Notes: generated from the sequence alone by a model not told the origin. A stretch of 64,000 nt of DNA from Clostridium sp. C8-1-8 (GCF_009928445.1 NZ_JAABNO010000005.1:124001-188000), one strand, 5' to 3'; counted from the first letter of the stretch, positions 35,761 to 44,627 are shown. Program-made: numbers and translations.

Positions 35761-37308
35761 ATGCAATTTATTCAAGGTTTTATGCTCTTAATATCAATAA
35801 CAATTCTAGGATATATAGGTTTGTATTCTCTTATTAACAGACGGGTTCCAGGAGCTTTATTTCTTTTCATACAGATGTCTGGTGGTATCCTATGGTCACT
35901 AGCATCTTTTTTAGAGATTAACACCATAGGCTTATATAATAAAATAATATGGAGAAACATGCAGCAGATAGGTGTATTTACTGTTCCAATAGCAAGTGTG
36001 TTTTTTGCCATTGCCTATTCCAAACAATATAGATTTAAAAAATATGCATATGTGTTAACTTTATTTCCAGTGCTAGATATAGTACTGATATATACTAATT
36101 ATTATCATCATTTAGTAAGATCAGGTTATGTTTTAGCTGAAAATGCTGTTTTTGGACAAAATCTTGTAGTTAAACTTACTACTTTGGGTTCAATTTTAGT
36201 AGCAATTAATTTTTTTATACCTCTTCTATCTATGTCCATACTCTTTAACTATAGAAGAAAAGTATCAGATAAATTCAAAAAGCAGGTATCTTTGGTTATA
36301 TTAAGTATTTTCTTTATGCTGCTATTTAGTTGGGCAAAGACCGCAGTTCTGGAGAAGTTAGGTTTATATATACCAATAGCAGTACTATATATACCTAGTA
36401 CTTTAATTATGTTTTATTGCTTATTCAAATATAACTTATTAAATGTTTCTCCAATTGCCAGAGATAAGGTATTTGATGTTATTAAAGAAGGTATAATCGT
36501 AATTGATGAAGCTTCTTATATAGTTGACGCCAATGAATATGCTAAAGAATTAACTTCAAAGTATATTACCGAGGAAGACAACTTAATTGGTTTTAAAGTA
36601 ACTGATGTATTAAAGGACCATCAACAAATCTTGGATTTGTATTCTTCAAAAAATGAGGACTATGTAGAGTTAAAGTATAAGCTTAATGATATGGATAACT
36701 ATCTTAGCTGTAGTGTGCATTTACTATATAGTAAAGAAGCTATGATTGGTGCAATACTTATACTAAATGATATTACTGAAAAGAAACTATATGAAATCAG
36801 TTTAAAGGAAAAAGCAGATAGAGATAGTTTAACAGGGTTATTAAATAGAAGAGGCTTCACAGATAAATTTAATTACATAGAAGAACAAATATCTAACAAC
36901 TTAATTTCAATAACAATGATAGATATAGATTACTTCAAAAGTATAAATGATACATATGGACATATGGCAGGAGACAAAGTACTTATGCATTTCTCAGAAC
37001 TATTGAATAAGTATTTAGATACAGCTTATGCATTGGGGAGAATAGGTGGAGAAGAATTTGCCATTTTATTTAATGGTATCAGCAAGAATAAGACATTTAA
37101 CTTATTAGAAAACTTTAGAAAAGAAGTAGAAAGCAGTGCTGTAGTTGTTGATGAGAATACTATTATAAATTATACAATAAGTATTGGTATAGCTGATAAT
37201 AACAATAAAGCTACAAATTTAGATGAACTCATAAGAAAAGCAGATATAGCTCTTTACGAGGCTAAAGAGAGTTCGAGGAACTGTACAAAGATTTACGAAG
37301 GAGTTTAA
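35761..37308 (+). CDS. Diguanylate cyclase: 7TM sensor, PAS and GGDEF domains
   Basis: The ATG at 35761 has GAAAGGTG upstream. The frame is open a few codons further. Residues about 1-225 are seven membrane helices of the histidine-kinase N-terminal 7TM type. Residues about 235-345 form a PAS domain (EGIIVIDEASYIVDANEYA). Residues about 350-515 are GGDEF, with DSLTGLLNRRGF, DIDYFKSINDTYGH and the active-site GGEEF. The RxxD product-inhibition site is not seen before GGEEF. It should make c-di-GMP. It has its own intergenic region of 290 bp with TATAAT near 35575. Proximity to the glycan locus suggests matrix control. Confidence 0.9.
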   Translation: MQFIQGFMLLISITILGYIGLYSLINRRVPGALFLFIQMSGGILWSLASFLEINTIGLYNKIIWRNMQQIGVFTVPIASVFFAIAYSKQYRFKKYAYVLTLFPVLDIVLIYTNYYHHLVRSGYVLAENAVFGQNLVVKLTTLGSILVAINFFIPLLSMSILFNYRRKVSDKFKKQVSLVILSIFFMLLFSWAKTAVLEKLGLYIPIAVLYIPSTLIMFYCLFKYNLLNVSPIARDKVFDVIKEGIIVIDEASYIVDANEYAKELTSKYITEEDNLIGFKVTDVLKDHQQILDLYSSKNEDYVELKYKLNDMDNYLSCSVHLLYSKEAMIGAILILNDITEKKLYEISLKEKADRDSLTGLLNRRGFTDKFNYIEEQISNNLISITMIDIDYFKSINDTYGHMAGDKVLMHFSELLNKYLDTAYALGRIGGEEFAILFNGISKNKTFNLLENFRKEVESSAVVVDENTIINYTISIGIADNNNKATNLDELIRKADIALYEAKESSRNCTKIYEGV

Positions 37309-37361
37309 AGTATCGTGTTGAACACAGCCCAATATTAAATTTTAATAAGATGTGTATTAAT

Positions 37362-37408
37362 AAAACCTCTAAGAAACCTTATTAGTATTAAGGCTTTTTA
37401 GAGGTTTT
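37362..37408. terminator. Bidirectional terminator between GGDEF gene and DUF3842 gene
   Basis: AAAACCTCTAA pairs with TTAGAGGTTTT, and CCTTA with TAAGG inside. T-rich sequence follows on both strands. Confidence 0.75.
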
Positions 37409-37430
37409 AATTTAATAGGACTAGCTCATG

Positions 37431-37856
37431 CTAAGCCAATACTACTATTTTACTCTTTATATCTGAAACGATTTCATCTATTAAGTCTTTAATCGAAGTA
37501 TTTTTAGTACCTGGAATGTATATCTGATGTTTTTGTAAAGGTAGGATATACTTAGTACAATTCATATCGTATATAGCCTTTGATATCAACGGAGTAATCT
37601 CGCCATTTATACCACCACTACAGAGTATCCCTATAGGCCCAATTATACTATCGATTCTATTATTGTTGCAAAAAGAACAGATTGCTTTCTCGCCACTTAT
37701 TCCTACGTTGGCTCCGGCTCTAACCATATTAGAGGTAGCGAAAGTGTTCGTCCCAAGTGCAACTATATGAATATCACTATTTAATTCTTTACGAAGTTTT
37801 TTTATTATTGTTTGTCCAAGACCTGCACCCTGTGCATCTATTACAGCAACTTTCAT
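37431..37856 (-). CDS. DUF3842 family protein
   Basis: This 141-residue protein opens with VAVIDAQGAGLGQ, a glycine-rich loop after a beta-strand as in a Rossmann-like fold. It also has ALGTNTFAT, GANVGISGE and a CSFCNNN cysteine pair. The family is conserved in clostridia and has no established function. GGAGGAA precedes the ATG. It diverges from a HypB-like gene across 109 bp that hold a 20-bp AT palindrome, and it ends at a terminator shared with the GGDEF gene. A link with nickel handling is suggested only by position. Confidence 0.75.
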   Translation of the reverse strand: MKVAVIDAQGAGLGQTIIKKLRKELNSDIHIVALGTNTFATSNMVRAGANVGISGEKAICSFCNNNRIDSIIGPIGILCSGGINGEITPLISKAIYDMNCTKYILPLQKHQIYIPGTKNTSIKDLIDEIVSDIKSKIVVLA

Positions 37857-37912
37857 GAAAAAATTCCTCCAGATTTTTAAGCTTTTTAAATAAAAAGACT
37901 ACATAACCATAA

Positions 37913-37932
37913 ATTTTATTATATAATAAAAT
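37913..37932. promoter_or_regulatory. 20-bp perfect palindrome in divergent promoter region
   Basis: ATTTTATTATATAATAAAAT is its own reverse complement and contains TATAAT in both directions, centred between the divergent DUF3842 and hypB genes. It could be overlapping -10 elements and/or an operator. An all-AT palindrome can also arise by chance in such AT-rich DNA. Confidence 0.4.
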
Positions 37933-37965
37933 ATAGATATATTCTATAGTTTTGGAGATGTACAT

Positions 37966-38625
37966 ATGGATATTAAAGTTATTAAACAAGTAATAGAAGA
38001 TAGTACGGATTGTAGCAATGATATTAAAGATATATTGAGGTCTAAGAATGTCTATCTTATAAATGTAATGGGCTCTCCTGGAACAGGAAAGACCAGCGTT
38101 ATTATAGAGCTTATAAATAGTTTAAAGAGTAGATATAACATCGCCGTGGTTGAAGGGGATATAGCTGGTAAGGTAGATGCAGAGAAGATAGATGCACTTG
38201 GAATTTCTGTAGTTCAGCTTAATACAGAGGGTGCTTGCCACATTGAACCTCTTTCAATAAAAAATATACTGCAATACTTTGATTTAAATGAAATAGATAT
38301 TATTTTTGTAGAAAATGTAGGAAACTTAGTCTGCCCTGCGGAATACGATATAGGTGCTGATATAAAGCTTGCTATACTGAGTGTACCGGAAGGTGACGAT
38401 AAGATAGAGAAATATCCTCTTCTATTTACAGAAGCAGATATAACGGTACTAAATAAATATGATATGCTTCAGTATTTTGAGTTCGATCACAATAAAGTTG
38501 AAGAAAATATATTAGCTTTAAATCCAATATCTAATATCTTCAGGGTATCTACAAGGACTAAAGAAGGCATAGCAGAGCTTTCTAAGACCTTAGAGGATAA
38601 GCTTAAAGTCGTGATAGGAAAATAA
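37966..38625 (+). CDS. hypB: HypB-like GTPase (nickel delivery)
   Basis: This 219-residue SIMIBI-class GTPase has Walker A MGSPGTGKTS, EGDIAGKVDAEKI, the invariant TEGACHIEP with the metal-site Cys-His, VENVGNLVCPAEYD and NKYD. HypB inserts nickel into [NiFe] hydrogenase with HypA. It lacks the N-terminal CxxC or poly-His metal stores of some HypB proteins. TTGGAG lies eight bases before the ATG. No hypA or hydrogenase gene is in the window, but a nickel/cobalt ECF transporter follows after a 300-bp leader. Confidence 0.88.
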   Translation: MDIKVIKQVIEDSTDCSNDIKDILRSKNVYLINVMGSPGTGKTSVIIELINSLKSRYNIAVVEGDIAGKVDAEKIDALGISVVQLNTEGACHIEPLSIKNILQYFDLNEIDIIFVENVGNLVCPAEYDIGADIKLAILSVPEGDDKIEKYPLLFTEADITVLNKYDMLQYFEFDHNKVEENILALNPISNIFRVSTRTKEGIAELSKTLEDKLKVVIGK

Positions 38626-38822
38626 GCCATTATTTACATTAATAATAAGTTATTGTATTATTAATATGTATGTCACGAAGGCATACTATGTACTTTATTT
38701 GAAATATGTTAAGAACTAGTAAAGCCTTGCAATTACTAGTCTAAATAATTTTTGATTTAGGATTTTATAAATAGGTTCTTTATTTATAATCCTATGGTTA
38801 TTTATATAAATAGAATTTTATT
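38626..38822 (+). promoter_or_regulatory. Leader region between hypB and the nickel/cobalt transporter
   Basis: This AT-rich stretch contains a hairpin (38759-38793, AGGATT and TATAAAT pairing with ATTTATA and ATCCT) upstream of the strong terminator at 38823. I found no B12-box and could not fit the NiCo (czcD) riboswitch consensus by eye, so a riboswitch is not claimed. It may be just the hypB 3' region plus the transporter promoter. Confidence 0.35.
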
Positions 38823-38880
38823 AGGACCACGAAGGTTGATTTTTGTTATACAATAATCAATTTTTGTGGTCTTATTTTTT
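38823..38880 (+). terminator. Strong terminator 50 bp before the transporter start
   Basis: AGGACCAC and GAAGG with TTGATT pair with AATCAA, TTTTT and GTGGTCTT as a stem of about 19 bp including G-U pairs, followed by ATTTTTT. It ends either the hypB transcript or, conditionally, the transporter leader. Confidence 0.8.
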
Positions 38881-38929
38881 AGATAAAATCTAAATATAGA
38901 CTTACAAAAATCACAAAGGGGAGTTAAAG

Positions 38930-39916
38930 ATGCATATTCCAGACAATTATTTGAGTCCAGCTACCTGTGCTGTTATGGGGGCAGCAATGGTACCTATATG
39001 GACAAAATCTATTAAAACAGTTAAGAAAAAGATATCTAAAAAGAAGCTACCGCTTATGGGCATAGGGGCAGCACTTTCTTTTTTAACGATGATGTTCAAT
39101 GTTCCTTTAGTAGGAGGCACTACTGGTCATGCTGTAGGAGGTACTTTGCTTGCAATTTTATTAGGGCCAGAAGCAGCTTGCATCTCCATATCCGTTGCTT
39201 TACTTATACAAGCACTTCTATTTGGTGATGGCGGCATACTGGCATACGGTGCTAATACCTTCAATATGGCTTTTATAATTCCAACCACAGGCTACTATAT
39301 CTATAATCTACTCAGTAAATTAGTAAAAACAGATAAGGGAAGAAGTATTGTAACTTTTATTTCCTCATATGCAGCCTTAAATATAGGAGCTTTATTTACT
39401 TCTGTTGAATTTGGTATACAACCCTTGTTATTTAAAGATTCGCTTGGTATGCCTTTGTATTGCCCATATCCACTAGGAATATCTATACCATCAATGATGA
39501 TACCTCACCTCACTGTTGCAGGAGTATTAGAAGGTATAATAACCGTGGGGGTACTAAGCTTTATAAGAAGAGTTTCTCCTGGCATTATATACGACAATAC
39601 TGAAGCCAAGACAAAACCAATATACGCTTTTATCATTGTACTTATTTTATTGTCTCCATTAGGTCTTCTAGCTTCTGGAACTGCTTGGGGTGAATGGGGA
39701 GTTGATGAGATAGGTTCAGTAAACGTAGGAGGTAAAGCTTTAGGATTTATCCCTAAGGGAATGAAAAATGGTTTTAGCTTTAAATCTCTTATGTCTGATT
39801 ACTCATTAAAAGGACTTCCAGAAATCGTTGGGTATATTCTTTCTGCTATTGCAGGAGTTGCGATACTACTCATAATTTTTAGACTTATCTCAAGTTCTAA
39901 AAAAGAAAGTCAATAA
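38930..39916 (+). CDS. ECF nickel/cobalt transporter substrate-binding subunit (CbiM/NikM with fused N domain)
   Basis: This 328-residue membrane protein begins MHIPDNYLSPATC. The N-terminal MHIxD is the metal-coordinating signature of CbiM/NikM. Six to seven helices follow, with GTTGHAVGG, a conserved His motif. After about residue 220 comes an extension with ASGTAWGEWG and a last helix, matching a fused PDGLE/CbiN-like domain. GGGGAG precedes the ATG. Next to hypB, nickel is more likely than cobalt. Q and O subunits follow at once. Confidence 0.85.
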   Translation: MHIPDNYLSPATCAVMGAAMVPIWTKSIKTVKKKISKKKLPLMGIGAALSFLTMMFNVPLVGGTTGHAVGGTLLAILLGPEAACISISVALLIQALLFGDGGILAYGANTFNMAFIIPTTGYYIYNLLSKLVKTDKGRSIVTFISSYAALNIGALFTSVEFGIQPLLFKDSLGMPLYCPYPLGISIPSMMIPHLTVAGVLEGIITVGVLSFIRRVSPGIIYDNTEAKTKPIYAFIIVLILLSPLGLLASGTAWGEWGVDEIGSVNVGGKALGFIPKGMKNGFSFKSLMSDYSLKGLPEIVGYILSAIAGVAILLIIFRLISSSKKESQ

Positions 39917-39967
39917 AACCTACTGAGACAATTAATAATATTGCATAATAATGAAAGGAAGATTATA

Positions 39968-40762
39968 ATGCCTGAATGGTTACTTAAAAAGGATGATTAT
40001 TCACCGGAAAAAGGTAATAATGCCTTTATAAATAAGAGTATTATTTCGCTGCTTACAATATTGAACAAGTTTAGAGTACAAGCTGACAATAAGCAGAGTA
40101 AATTTAAGTTAAATGCTGCAATAAAATTAATCTCAACACTCATTCTAATCATTTTTACTTCTTTAAGTAAAAACACTTACTATATATTCATAGTTGATGT
40201 AGTTTTACTTATTATAATTAATTTTTTAAGTATAAAAGATATTAAGCATATTTTAAATGTTAATCTAATTGTTTTATTGTTCACGTTTATAGTACTTTTA
40301 CCTGCTATTTTCATTGGTTATGGTAATAATAGTGCTGTAATTATTCTAAAAGTATTAACATCAATAACTTCTGCTAATATTTTGGCTATAACTACTAATT
40401 GGAGCGATTTAATAAACGCTCTAAAATTATTTCATATGCCAGATATATTTATTTTTGTATTGGATATTACGATAAAATATATAATAATTCTTGGAGAATT
40501 TTCTTTAAACATGCTGTATGCGCTTAAGGTAAGGTCAGTGGGAAGAAGTGATAAGAAAAGTAAAGCACTTTCTGGCATTGTAGGCACTATGTTTATAAAG
40601 TCTAAAGAAATGGCTGAAGATATGCATATGGCTATGGAATGCAGAGGATTTACAGGTGAATATAAAATATATACAAAATTTAAATTCAGTTTATATGATT
40701 TTATATTCGTAGCAATTGATTTGACATTAGTACTAATATATTTTTATTTTGATAGGTTGTGA
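39968..40762 (+). CDS. ECF transporter transmembrane subunit (CbiQ/NikQ)
   Basis: The ATG at 39968 has AAAGGAAG upstream and is preferred over the longer frame. The 264 residues include about five membrane helices and the conserved C-terminal coupling motif AMECRGFTG (the ARG-type helix that docks on the ATPase). It lies between the M and O subunit genes and completes the energy-coupling module. Weak spots: the N-terminal 35 residues are atypically polar. Confidence 0.85.
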   Translation: MPEWLLKKDDYSPEKGNNAFINKSIISLLTILNKFRVQADNKQSKFKLNAAIKLISTLILIIFTSLSKNTYYIFIVDVVLLIIINFLSIKDIKHILNVNLIVLLFTFIVLLPAIFIGYGNNSAVIILKVLTSITSANILAITTNWSDLINALKLFHMPDIFIFVLDITIKYIIILGEFSLNMLYALKVRSVGRSDKKSKALSGIVGTMFIKSKEMAEDMHMAMECRGFTGEYKIYTKFKFSLYDFIFVAIDLTLVLIYFYFDRL

Positions 40763-40766
40763 TTTT

Positions 40767-41495
40767 ATGATAGAGATGAAGGATGTAAGTTATGCTTATG
40801 ACAATAGTATAACTGCTCTAAATAACATAAGTTTTAAGATAGACGAAGGGGAAGCAGTAGCATTAATAGGGGTAAATGGAAGTGGTAAGTCAACCTTGAT
40901 GAGTTTAATTAATGGTTTAATTTCTCCTACAAAGGGAAAGTATCTGCTTGATAATGAAGAAATAACTCATAAAAAGCTACAGAGCGAAAGGTTTTCGAAG
41001 GCTTTTCACAAAAGAATAGGCTTTGTTTTTCAGAATTCAGAGGTACAGCTCTTTTGCTCTAAGGTTTATGACGAGATTGCTTTTGGACCAAGACAAATGG
41101 GCATGAAGGAAGAAGAGGTTCATAAGAGGGTACAGGATACAATGCAACTTTTAAAAATAGAGAATTTATCTGATAGACAACCTTATCATCTAAGCGGCGG
41201 TGAAAAGAAAAAGGTGGCAATAGCTTCTGTGGTGGTTCTCAATCCTGATATCTATGTTTTTGACGAACCAATGAATGGACTAGATCCTAAAACAAAGAGA
41301 TTCCTTAAAGAATTCATGATTAATCTAAACAAAGCCGGTAAGACAATCCTATGTTCAACCCATGATTTTGAATACGTGCAAGGTGTATTTAGGAGAGCGC
41401 TTGTTTTCTCAGACAATCACTGCATCATAAGAGATGATGACTATGAAGAGGTATTGAAGGATACTAAGTTTTTACTTGAAAATAATATAATTTAA
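40767..41495 (+). CDS. ECF transporter ATPase (CbiO/NikO)
   Basis: This 242-residue ABC ATPase has Walker A GVNGSGKST, Q-loop FQNSEVQLF (typical of ECF ATPases), signature LSGGEKKK, Walker B VFDEPMNGLD and switch His in CSTHDF. The ATG at 40767 lies four bases after the Q-subunit stop. It powers nickel/cobalt import with the two preceding genes. No strong T-tailed terminator follows. A weak hairpin lies at about 41529-41562. Confidence 0.9.
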   Translation: MIEMKDVSYAYDNSITALNNISFKIDEGEAVALIGVNGSGKSTLMSLINGLISPTKGKYLLDNEEITHKKLQSERFSKAFHKRIGFVFQNSEVQLFCSKVYDEIAFGPRQMGMKEEEVHKRVQDTMQLLKIENLSDRQPYHLSGGEKKKVAIASVVVLNPDIYVFDEPMNGLDPKTKRFLKEFMINLNKAGKTILCSTHDFEYVQGVFRRALVFSDNHCIIRDDDYEEVLKDTKFLLENNII

Positions 41496-41728
41496 TTAAG
41501 TTCTCTTAAAGTACCCTGTTGAAATTAAATGGTCAGTCATTCTATGTATGGTTGAGACCATGTAAAGAATTAATATTAAGAAAAAGAACTGACCCCATTA
41601 ATTTTCTTTAACAAACAAAGGTGTCAAAGATGCTAATTTAAATATGAGTAAAATATGTGTTGGCAATGATGTACATTACATTTACTAATAAATGATACTA
41701 ATAAAAATCTAAGGAAGTGGGGCGCATT

Positions 41729-42691
41729 ATGCCAAAAAATGATAATATGCTAGCAATTTTATGGATGCTGAATTCAGGTGCAAAAATAACTGCAAAGCAA
41801 ATATCCGAAAGGTTAGAAATAAACATAAGGTCAGTTTACCGTTATATGGATGCATTGTGTGTTAGTGGAGTGCCAATAATATCTGAGCCTGGTCATAACG
41901 GTGGATATAGTTTGCTTAACAATTTTATCCGAACACCCCTGTTTTTTGACCTTGAAGAGAAAAAATCACTTTTACATGCTGCTATTTTTGCAATGGAAGC
42001 AGGATATCCTTTTGTGGAAGCACTAAATAGTGCAACCTCAAAGTTAAAGATGTTCTCCAATCAAGAACAAGAAAAAGTTCTTAATCGTCATTTAGTCGGC
42101 TTTGAAGTAGCCAGTCGTATTTGCGATCCAGCTGTCAAACCTATGTTAATAGAAATTGAGCAAGCTGTTGCTAATGAATGCTCTATTGAAATTGAATATT
42201 GTTCAGGTTATGAAGGACATCCTAAGCAAAGGATTGTTGATCCCTATGGTATGCTTTACTGGAACGATAAGTGGTATACTATAGGGTTTTGTCATATTAG
42301 GAATGAAATTCGCAGCTTTAGGGTAGATAGGATAGTAAATATTATAATAACTAAAAATTCGTTTAAGCGTCCTGAAGCTTTTTCGGCACGTGAGTTTTTT
42401 ACAAAAAACTTATTATCGAATGAAGAAAGCAAAGTAGGACTTTGTACTTTAGTGATAGAGGGCAAATCAGAAGCATTGAATGATCTTTGTGCACATTGGT
42501 TTTTAGGCTACCATCTGATAGAACGAACTGAATGCAGAGCTAATTTTTTAATGGATGAAAACTCAATACATACCTATGTTCCTCATATTCTACTTCAATA
42601 TGGTAAATCAATAAAAGTTATTGAACCAAATAGTTTTAAAGATGCTATGGTAGCAATTCTTAGAGATTTGATGGCTCATTATCTTCACTGA
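41729..42691 (+). CDS. WYL-domain transcriptional regulator (YafY/DeoR type)
   Basis: The ATG at 41729 is preferred over a GTG four codons upstream. The N-terminal helix-turn-helix (about 1-60) has ISERLEINIRSVYRYMDALCVSGVP. The WYL domain (about 140-225) has PYGMLYWNDKWYTIGFCHIRNEIRSFRVDRI, and the C-terminal WCX-like domain runs to LMAHYLH. WYL domains sense nucleic acids or small ligands. The next gene on the same strand, 100 bp away, encodes a DJ-1/PfpI protein and is the likely target. A 15-bp hairpin overlaps the stop codon. Confidence 0.88.
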   Translation: MPKNDNMLAILWMLNSGAKITAKQISERLEINIRSVYRYMDALCVSGVPIISEPGHNGGYSLLNNFIRTPLFFDLEEKKSLLHAAIFAMEAGYPFVEALNSATSKLKMFSNQEQEKVLNRHLVGFEVASRICDPAVKPMLIEIEQAVANECSIEIEYCSGYEGHPKQRIVDPYGMLYWNDKWYTIGFCHIRNEIRSFRVDRIVNIIITKNSFKRPEAFSAREFFTKNLLSNEESKVGLCTLVIEGKSEALNDLCAHWFLGYHLIERTECRANFLMDENSIHTYVPHILLQYGKSIKVIEPNSFKDAMVAILRDLMAHYLH

Positions 42692-42714
42692 CTGAATATG
42701 TCAGTGAAGATAAT
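42678..42714 (+). terminator. 15-bp hairpin overlapping the WYL gene stop
   Basis: ATTATCTTCACTGAC (42678-42692) pairs perfectly with its complement (42700-42714) around a 7-nt loop. The tail TATATAAT is not T-rich, so it may attenuate rather than stop transcription into the next gene. Confidence 0.5.
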
Positions 42715-42791
42715 ATATAATAGACCCAGATGGAGTTTGAGACCATCCTGCAACCAATAGCACTAATAAAACGAATATGGAGGAATAGATA

Positions 42792-43415
42792 ATGAAGAAT
42801 ACAGTATATCTTTATGTATTTGATACAATGGCAGACTGGGAAATAGGTTATTTAATAGCTGAAATCAATTCAGGAAGGTACTACAAAAAGGGATTAATGC
42901 CTCTAAAAGTTGTAACTGTAGGAATTACCAAGACCCCTATTACTACAATGGGAGGTCTAAAAATATTGCCAGAAATTGAACTTAATGAGTGTAGTGTTAA
43001 AGATGCTGCTGCTTTGATTCTACCTGGTGGTAATACATGGACAGAAGCAATTCATACTCCCATTATAAGAGTGGCTGAAGAATATTTAGAGGAAGGTATT
43101 GTTGTGGGGGCAATTTGTGGTGCTACAATGGGACTTGCTATGGGGGGAGTATTGGATCAACGAGATCATACAAGCAATGACCTTGGATATCTTAAAATGG
43201 TTTGTCCGAATTATTGTGGAGAGCTGTATTATAAGCAAGAATCTGTAGTAACTGATGGAAATTTGATTACTGCCTCTGGAATAGCTCCTCTTGAATTTGC
43301 TTTGCATATATTGAGAAGTCTAGATATATTCTTACCGCAAACCTTGGATTCCTGGTACAATCTTTATAAAACTCAGGAGTCAAAATATTTCTTTGAGTTG
43401 ATGAACTCAATTTAA
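42792..43415 (+). CDS. DJ-1/PfpI-family protein
   Basis: This 207-residue class I glutamine amidotransferase-like protein has the nucleophile elbow GAICGATMGLA with its Cys, LILPGGNTW, and a C-terminal ITASGIAPLEFALHIL. Members include stress proteins, glyoxalase-like enzymes and peptidase I relatives. Activity cannot be set by motif alone. GGAGGAATAG precedes the ATG. It lies downstream of the WYL regulator, which likely controls it. Confidence 0.85.
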   Translation: MKNTVYLYVFDTMADWEIGYLIAEINSGRYYKKGLMPLKVVTVGITKTPITTMGGLKILPEIELNECSVKDAAALILPGGNTWTEAIHTPIIRVAEEYLEEGIVVGAICGATMGLAMGGVLDQRDHTSNDLGYLKMVCPNYCGELYYKQESVVTDGNLITASGIAPLEFALHILRSLDIFLPQTLDSWYNLYKTQESKYFFELMNSI

Positions 43416-43748
43416 TAAAGTAACTTAAAATAGTTAAGATAGATATTTTTCACCACCTTTTACTTTAGCACTGGTTTTGTCGGTAATGGTGGCGACACTC
43501 CTTCTTCTTTTAGGACGCTGCATTAACATCTTATAAACATAAAAGAGTGTACGTGAAAAGAAAATCAAATTTAATTTCAACAATATTATTAAGTATAGTC
43601 TTTAATTATGGTTTTGATGTAATTTCATTTGTGGTACAATAAGATGGAACTATTCAATAGAGATAATTCTCTAATTAGATTGGTATACTTATAAAGCATC
43701 CTAATAATTAATAAAAATAAATTCATTAAATAGACTTAAGGAGCAAAC
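43416..43748. other. Intergenic region with a GC-richer minus-strand small frame
   Basis: A 31-codon frame on the minus strand (43434-43529) encodes a very basic peptide, MLMQRPKRRRSVATITD..., ending GGEKYLS. It is richer in GC than its surroundings but has no ribosome binding site, so it may be a remnant of an older gene. On the plus strand, TGG-TACAAT at 43632-43640 is an extended -10 for the next gene. Confidence 0.35.
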
Positions 43749-44369
43749 ATGGAAAATAACTTCACATTGACAAAAGAAGAAATAGAACAATTAACTGCAG
43801 TTGAATTACTTGAAAAACTGTACGGTAAGGAAATTAATACAAAGAAGAATATACTTGAATATATTGAACTTACAAGGGTTCTAAAGAAACTAGAAATAAG
43901 CCCTGATAAGATTCAAGATACATATAATCTAATATATGAAAAAATAGAAGCTTTAGACATAAAGCCTAATACCAGAATGTTTCTAAAGAATAATCTAAAA
44001 TCTCAATTAGGTAAACTAGTTTCTGAAAAAGATCCAAAACCAACAAATCACTTTATTGAATTTTTTAAAGAAGCTTATCCAGAACACCATAGAAGAAAAG
44101 ACTTTACCTGGGTACTAATGGATTTAAATACTATATCAGAAGAGCAGCTTTGGACTACATTGACTTATATAAATAAAGAATGTTTAAATCACGATCTTAG
44201 ATTAAGCTTAAAGGAAAAACAAGATATCATAGATGTAATTGAGATAGTTGTTAAAAGAAACAATTCCAGATTTATAAACAATCTTAGAAATCTTAAAAGT
44301 TTGACAGATACTTTAAATATAAAATTAGTAAGTGTTGGTGAGATCTTTAAGATAAAAAAACTTAATTAA
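43749..44369 (+). CDS. Hypothetical protein
   Basis: I do not recognise a family for this 206-residue protein. It is charged and mostly helical, without signal peptide or membrane segments. It has a repeated Lys/Glu/Leu pattern in the N-terminal half and RRKDFTWVLMDLNTISEEQLW in the middle. TTAAGGAGC lies before the ATG. It stands alone, with an extended -10 element about 100 bp upstream and a clear terminator downstream. Cytoplasmic location is inferred. Confidence 0.7.
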   Translation: MENNFTLTKEEIEQLTAVELLEKLYGKEINTKKNILEYIELTRVLKKLEISPDKIQDTYNLIYEKIEALDIKPNTRMFLKNNLKSQLGKLVSEKDPKPTNHFIEFFKEAYPEHHRRKDFTWVLMDLNTISEEQLWTTLTYINKECLNHDLRLSLKEKQDIIDVIEIVVKRNNSRFINNLRNLKSLTDTLNIKLVSVGEIFKIKKLN

Positions 44370-44498
44370 TACATAGTTTCTAAAATAGCTTATGTCTAAA
44401 CAATAGGTTGATAATTAGCTAAAATAAGCTTTTTAGGATTAACCATATTAATTTTATCTGCTATATACGAATGTATTGAAAAAATGTGGGTGAGTTTA

Positions 44499-44540
44499 GG
44501 CCATCAGGTTTAGTGATAAATCTGATGGCCGCTGTTTTTT
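44499..44540 (+). terminator. Intrinsic terminator after the hypothetical gene
   Basis: GGCCATCAG and TTTA pair with TAAA and CTGATGGCC around a GTGA loop. Six Ts follow after GCTG. Confidence 0.88.
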
Positions 44541-44598
44541 GTAAAATAATTTAAGTAATTTCTACTGAAAATTAGTATTGTATTATTACTTACAAATT

Positions 44599-44627
44599 TT
44601 GAACATGATGCTTAAATCTAGTATAAT
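44599..44627 (+). promoter_or_regulatory. Promoter of the lipoprotein gene
   Basis: TTGAAC (44599-44604), a 17-bp spacer and TATAAT (44622-44627). The lipoprotein ATG is about 55 bp downstream. The rest of the 44541-44682 gap shows nothing else. Confidence 0.7.

Noticed and set aside
38626..38930. Cobalamin or NiCo riboswitch before the transporter genes
   Set aside because: No B12-box and no recognisable NiCo core by eye. Only a generic hairpin and a terminator are visible.
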